From Bacteroidota bacterium (GTDB lineage Bacteria; Bacteroidota; Bacteroidia; Bacteroidales; JADFUO01), in the NCBI GenBank assembly GCA_015222115.1, contig JADFUO010000172.1, positions 1-9,224 of the forward strand: DNA of 9,224 nucleotides, in the 5' to 3' direction. The position numbers and the translations under genes are program-made. Numbering within the stretch: position 1 is the stretch's first letter; each line of letters starts with the position of its first letter. The notes below the pieces were generated by a model. The model searched no databases. It was not told the origin of the DNA and saw nothing but the letters and a program-made list of their open reading frames with translations. Of the stretch, positions 5,703 to 9,224 are shown in pieces.

Positions 5703-7468
5703 CCCTTTACCAACGAAAACAAAAATTCTATACCTCCATTTTTTCTATTTCTTACAGATATTTCTCCTTTATGAAAAAGAACTGCATTTTTTACAATAGA
5801 CAGTCCTAAACCGGTACCGCCTTGTTTTCGTGAACGTCCTGAATCTATACGATAAAAGCGTTCAAATATTCTTGACAGATGCTCTTCAGGAATCCCTACA
5901 CCCGTATCGTAATAGGAAAAATAATAATAATTTTTATCTTCTAAATATTTTGTAATTTTTACCTCAAGATTCTCTCCTGCATAATTTGCCGTATTCTCAA
6001 TAAGATTTTGAAATATTGAATAAATCAATTCCCTGTTTCCTTTTACAATTGTATTATTTTCAATTTCAGATTCAACTTTAATGTTCTTTGTTTCAAGCTT
6101 TACCTGCAAATTCTCTATCACATCATTAACAACCTGCTTTATTTTCACATCTTCAAGTAAAAAAAGCTCACCAGCTTCTTCAATTTTATTTAAGATTGAA
6201 ATATCATTTATAAGGTCGGATAAGCGATTTGCCTGAAAATATGCTTTCCCGGTAAAATATTTTTGTTTTTCAGGATCCAAATCATTATTATTTAATATTG
6301 TTTCTAAATACCCTTTTATTGAGCTAACCGGCGTTTTAAGCTCATGAGCAATATTTGTAGTCATTTGTTGTTTTATCAACTTGTTTTTTTCAAGTTTTGT
6401 TATGTCATTAATAATAATTTCAAAACTCTTATCATTAAAGATAACACATTGAATAATAAAATATCTACCGTTTGTATCAATTGCAAATTGCTTCTGTGTT
6501 TCGGTATCTTTGGTTATTTGATTATTCTTTTTTATATTTTCATTGATAAATACATTTAATTGCTTGAATTCATCCATTTCGAATATTTGCTCTGGAGTAA
6601 TTGTTGATTTATCGGAGATAATATTTATATACTGGATAAAATGATGATTGGATAAAATTTTCTTTTTTTGAGATGAAAAAATTGCAATACCCTCATTTAT
6701 TATAAAAAGATGACGAAACAATCTGTCTTTTTCAATAGACAATTCATCTTTTGTATTTTTCAGATTATTGTATATCTGGATAATTTGTTTACTGATAACT
6801 CCTAATTCATTTTTAGGAAATTCTATTGCCGTATCAATTGTTTCATTATTTCCAGCTTTAACAGCAAAATCCTTTAGTTTTGAAATTGTAAATCCAAACT
6901 TGTCAGTAACGTACATTAAAACACCAAAAACCAATAAAAACAGAAAAATTATAAAGTAAAAAAACAAGCTGTCGGTTTTAAGAAAATTTATAATATCAAC
7001 ATCATAAACTACAGCGGTTCTGATAAAATAATTATTATAACATTTTGCATAATAATAATAATCTTTGTTTGTTGATGCCGACTTTCTTATACTGACTCCA
7101 AAATCCGAGTATAAAGATTTTTGTATTTCAGGTCTGTCTTTGTGGTTTTCTAAAAATTCATAATCCTCAACAAAAGTGTCGTACAAAACATCTCCGTCAA
7201 TATCAATAATAGTTATCCTTGTATCAGGCTGCGGAATAATATTTTTCAGAGTATCAATCAGTTTAAAATTATTATTATCAAATATTTTTCTGCGTTCAAT
7301 GAAACTATTTGTTAATTCGGTTATGTCGTTAAGAGTATTTTCCAATTGATTTATACGATACTTTTTTTCACGCATATATTGAAAAGAAGCAACAATAACA
7401 ATAAATACAACAAAAACAGAAAAAAAGTAAAGAAGAAGCTTTTTCTTATAGGAATGTTTTATTTTCAT
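5699..7468 (-). CDS. phoR: PhoR-like sensor histidine kinase
   Basis: 589 residues. TM1 is at about 11-29, an extracytoplasmic sensor region at about 30-165, and TM2 at about 166-187. A HAMP-like linker (about 190-240) and a PAS-like segment (about 245-355) follow. The HisKA block NIAHELKTPVSSIKGYLE has phospho-acceptor His375. The ATPase domain shows the N box (Asn488 and Asn492), the G1 box DTGVGIP at 521-527, the F box IFERFYRID at 534-542 and the G2 box GGTGLGLSIVK at 550-560, so it looks catalytically complete. The layout resembles the Bacillus-type PhoR, with its large outer sensor, more than the E. coli protein. It lies 113 bp downstream of the regulator gene on the same strand and probably phosphorylates it. 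The phosphate assignment rests on phoU nearby; the kinase alone would be called generic. Confidence 0.85.
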   Translation of the reverse strand: MKIKHSYKKKLLLYFFSVFVVFIVIVASFQYMREKKYRINQLENTLNDITELTNSFIERRKIFDNNNFKLIDTLKNIIPQPDTRITIIDIDGDVLYDTFVEDYEFLENHKDRPEIQKSLYSDFGVSIRKSASTNKDYYYYAKCYNNYFIRTAVVYDVDIINFLKTDSLFFYFIIFLFLLVFGVLMYVTDKFGFTISKLKDFAVKAGNNETIDTAIEFPKNELGVISKQIIQIYNNLKNTKDELSIEKDRLFRHLFIINEGIAIFSSQKKKILSNHHFIQYINIISDKSTITPEQIFEMDEFKQLNVFINENIKKNNQITKDTETQKQFAIDTNGRYFIIQCVIFNDKSFEIIINDITKLEKNKLIKQQMTTNIAHELKTPVSSIKGYLETILNNNDLDPEKQKYFTGKAYFQANRLSDLINDISILNKIEEAGELFLLEDVKIKQVVNDVIENLQVKLETKNIKVESEIENNTIVKGNRELIYSIFQNLIENTANYAGENLEVKITKYLEDKNYYYFSYYDTGVGIPEEHLSRIFERFYRIDSGRSRKQGGTGLGLSIVKNAVLFHKGEISVRNRKNGGIEFLFSLVKG

Positions 7469-7558
7469 TTTTTAAAGATTACGTTTCAAATAAATTCTCT
7501 AAGTGGTCAATGGTTTCATCATTAGAAGCGATTGAATAAGTAATCGCATCTTTAAACC

Positions 7559-7579
7559 AAAAATTAAAAATTCTGAATT
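7559..7579. repeat. Short heptamer array next to the phoB stop
   Basis: Two perfect AAAAATT units and one CTGAATT unit lie in phase, ending 3 bp from the regulator stop codon. Also in this 113-bp phoB-phoR spacer is a weak hairpin, GCGATT with AATCGC (7528-7547). The evidence is modest because the units are A/T-rich. Confidence 0.45.
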
Positions 7580-7581
7580 TA

Positions 7582-8259
7582 TTACGATTCAAAACAATAG
7601 CCATAGCCTGAGCGGCTTACAATATATTTTCCGTATTTCCCGATTTTTTTTCTTAATCGTGTAATATTTACATCAACAGTTCTGTCAATTACAATAACTT
7701 CGTTTTTCCATATCCTGTCAAGAATTTCATCTCGCGAAAAAATTCTCCCTATGTATTGCATAAGCAATTGTAAAATTTCAAATTCTTTTTTTGTAAGATA
7801 CACGGTTTTATTATCAACAAATAACTTTTTCTTTACCTTGTCTAATATCAATCCTTTTATTATAATAAGCTCTTCCTTGCTTTCAAATTCATCAGATGTT
7901 CTTTTAATAACTGCTTTAACTCTTGCAATAACTTCTTTAATTGAAAACGGTTTTGGAATATAGTCATCAGCACCGAGATTAAAGCCTGTCAGGGTATCGT
8001 TTTCAGTGTTTTTGGCTGTCAGGAAGATGATAGGAATATCCATTTTCCTTTCTTTTCTGAGCTTTTCAGCAAGTTTAAATCCCGACATTTTTCCCATCAT
8101 CACATCAAGCAATATCAAAGCATAATCTTCCAGGGGCTTTTTTAATGCTTCTTCAGACGAATATGCTATATCAGTTTCAAAACCTTCACTTTCAAGATTA
8201 AATTGCAAAATCTCGCACAAATCTTCTTCATCATCAACTATTAATATTTTTGCTTTCAT
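7582..8259 (-). CDS. phoB: PhoB-like response regulator (OmpR/PhoB family)
   Basis: 225 residues, normal length. The receiver domain (1-120) has the acidic pocket Asp9/Asp10, phospho-acceptor Asp52 in LILLDVMMGKMSG, the switch residue Thr81 in FLTAK and Lys103 in YIPKPF. A winged-helix DNA-binding domain fills about 130-225, with LTKKEFEILQLLMQ at 155-168, the recognition-helix region DRTVDVNITRLRKKIG at 192-207 and the wing SRSGYGYCFES at the C-terminus. It is a transcription factor activated by phosphorylation, presumably by the adjacent kinase. phoU lies 125 bp upstream on the same strand. The phoU-phoB-phoR order supports a phosphate role. Target sites cannot be predicted here because the binding motif of Bacteroidota PhoB is not clear to me. 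A heptamer array begins 16 bp upstream of its ATG. Confidence 0.88.
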   Translation of the reverse strand: MKAKILIVDDEEDLCEILQFNLESEGFETDIAYSSEEALKKPLEDYALILLDVMMGKMSGFKLAEKLRKERKMDIPIIFLTAKNTENDTLTGFNLGADDYIPKPFSIKEVIARVKAVIKRTSDEFESKEELIIIKGLILDKVKKKLFVDNKTVYLTKKEFEILQLLMQYIGRIFSRDEILDRIWKNEVIVIDRTVDVNITRLRKKIGKYGKYIVSRSGYGYCFES

Positions 8260-8274
8260 AATATTATATTATAT

Positions 8275-8309
8275 AAGATAAAAGATAAAAGTATAAAGAT
8301 AAAAGTATA
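8275..8309. repeat. Heptamer array, 5 units, upstream of phoB
   Basis: Units alternate AAGATAA and AAGTATA, including an exact tandem duplication of a 14-bp pair (8282-8295 and 8296-8309). The array sits 16-50 bp upstream of the regulator ATG. On the minus strand it contains TACTTTTA twice, resembling a TAnnTTTG promoter box, so copy number could change promoter or leader geometry. That last point is speculative. Confidence 0.75.
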
Positions 8310-8340
8310 AATGGTAAACCAACATTGTTATTGAATTAAA

Positions 8341-8403
8341 TTTTGAACTTAAATCTATAAACTTTTGTCTTTTTATTTTGAACTTTATTCTTTTAACTTT
8401 CTA
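8341..8403. repeat. Heptamer array, 9 units, running into the 3' end of phoU
   Basis: A C recurs at 8348, 8355, 8362, 8369, 8383, 8390 and 8397, that is every 7 bp with one miss at 8376. The consensus is near CTTTTAA, and TTTTGAA occurs at 8341 and 8376. The array crosses the phoU stop (8385-8387) and covers its last five codons. Confidence 0.65.
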
Positions 8404-9071
8404 TGCCTCATATCATCTCCCTCTAATGCGTAAATGGACGCTTCGGCAATATTTGTTGCATGGTCAGCCATTCTCTCAATATTTGATATTATTTCTTTTA
8501 TGTTTATATAACTAAATAACATTTGCTGGGTTTCTTTACTTATATTACTTTTCTTTATAACTTTTTTAAGTAATTTACGATTTAATTCATCTACAACCTC
8601 ATCATTTTTTATGGTCCAGATAGCATATTCTTTGTCGGAGTTTGTAAAAGACATCAATGCCCTTTTTACCATATTAGTACTAAATATTAACATGTGAGAG
8701 ATCAGATCATTTAATTGAGCATATAAATCAGGTTTTTTGATTCTAATTATAAAATTAATAATATTAAGTATCAAATCACCAATTCGTTCAAGATAAATTG
8801 ATATACGATAGCAAGCCATTATTTTTCGCAGATCGGATGCCATTGGATTATATAAAACAATTGTATTAATAATTTTTTCACTTATATCAACTTCAAATTT
8901 ATCAAATTCTTTTTCATTTTTTAAAATTTCCTGAAAAATATTTTCCGATATATTTATTTCACCTGAATTAACTATACTTTCCAATATATCTAACTGTTGC
9001 AATATTAGGTTTGCAAACTTTTCAAAATCTGCAAGTATGTCTTTTATTGCATTATCTTTTTTTGTGTTCAT
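8385..9071 (-). CDS. phoU: PhoU-like phosphate signalling protein
   Basis: 228 residues, almost all helical, fitting two three-helix PhoU repeats. The paired metal-binding signatures are visible: YLERIGDLILNI around Glu95/Asp99 in repeat 1, and IERMADHATNIAEA around Glu199/Asp203 in repeat 2. NPMASDLRKIMACYRIS at 75-91 matches the conserved block before the first motif. PhoU links the Pst phosphate transporter to the PhoR kinase and represses the response when phosphate is plentiful; it acts at the inner face of the membrane. It heads the phoU-phoB-phoR series, and pst genes would be expected upstream, beyond the right edge. The last residues (KLKE) are encoded within a heptamer array, so the tail is probably not conserved. 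No Shine-Dalgarno site is seen. Confidence 0.92.
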   Translation of the reverse strand: MNTKKDNAIKDILADFEKFANLILQQLDILESIVNSGEINISENIFQEILKNEKEFDKFEVDISEKIINTIVLYNPMASDLRKIMACYRISIYLERIGDLILNIINFIIRIKKPDLYAQLNDLISHMLIFSTNMVKRALMSFTNSDKEYAIWTIKNDEVVDELNRKLLKKVIKKSNISKETQQMLFSYINIKEIISNIERMADHATNIAEASIYALEGDDMRHRKLKE

Positions 9072-9102
9072 AATTTAAAGTTTTAATTTTACTGTGCAAA
9101 TT

Positions 9103-9186
9103 GGTGCTTGTTACTGGTTACTGGTTTCTTGTTACTGGTTACTGGTTACTTGTTTCTTGTTATTCAAAATTCTAAATTCATTATTC
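9103..9186. repeat. Heptamer array, about 12 units, upstream of phoU
   Basis: Four perfect GTTACTG units (9110-9123, 9131-9144), one GTTACTT, two GTTTCTT and one GTTATTC lie in strict 7-bp phase. They are followed in the same phase by AAAATTC, TAAATTC and ATTATTC. A degenerate GGTGCTT precedes them. The array begins 32 bp upstream of the phoU ATG and is the clearest of the series, because it is not simply A/T-rich. Two distinct unit types in one phase suggest successive expansions. Confidence 0.85.
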
Positions 9187-9224
9187 CTTGTTAAAGTGTT
9201 TACGTGTTTTGGCCAAATTCGTAA

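Noticed and set aside
7528..7547. GCGATT/AATCGC hairpin between phoB and phoR as a terminator
   Set aside because: Only 6 bp of stem and no T-run on the minus strand, and termination there would uncouple a regulator from its kinase.
8275..8309. phoB-specific direct repeat as a regulator binding site
   Set aside because: The 7-bp spacing fits the general heptamer pattern of the window, and known Pho boxes repeat every 11 bp.
9103..9186. Possible CRISPR array
   Set aside because: Units are 7 bp with no spacers and no cas genes are nearby, so it is a plain tandem repeat.

Overview
The window is AT-rich. It has spacers of about 100 to 1000 bp with A-rich leaders and no clear Shine-Dalgarno sites, and it carries a DUF4831 gene, a lipoprotein with an LTSC lipobox and a few TAnnTTTG-type promoter boxes. 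Together these point to a member of the Bacteroidota, probably an uncultured Bacteroidales-like lineage. That placement is inferred from style and protein families, not from a marker gene.

Layout. Positions 1-540 (minus) hold the first 180 codons of an exported DUF4831 protein cut by the left edge. A structured repeat element (586-745) fills most of the gap to a sodium:solute symporter (749-2206, minus). A 998-bp spacer (2207-3204) contains no convincing gene but holds several 7-bp tandem arrays, a G/C-rich palindromic element, a hairpin and a candidate promoter. Then come two co-directional plus-strand genes 30 bp apart: a double-rhodanese lipoprotein (3205-4191) and an OprO/OprP-type porin (4222-5265). 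The convergent spacer 5266-5698 holds a second copy of the structured repeat, a strong terminator and a large A/T-rich inverted repeat. The rest is a minus-strand phosphate-signalling cluster, read phoU (8385-9071), phoB-like regulator (7582-8259), phoR-like kinase (5699-7468). Any pst transporter genes would lie beyond the right edge.

How the genes may work together. PhoU, the response regulator and the kinase form a recognisable phosphate-starvation control set. The neighbouring porin belongs to the family that includes phosphate-selective porins, so one reading is a Pho-controlled outer-membrane channel. The other reading is that the lipoprotein-plus-porin pair is a separate module: the same combination occurs as ExtH (rhodanese lipoprotein) and ExtI (porin-like barrel) in Geobacter, where it is linked to outer-membrane electron conduits and selenite/tellurite reduction. 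No cytochrome genes are present here.

The most unusual non-coding signal is a 7-bp periodicity. At least nine spacer tracts are built of in-phase degenerate heptamers with different consensus sequences. Several lie just upstream of start codons (symporter, phoB, phoU), and one runs into the 3' end of phoU.
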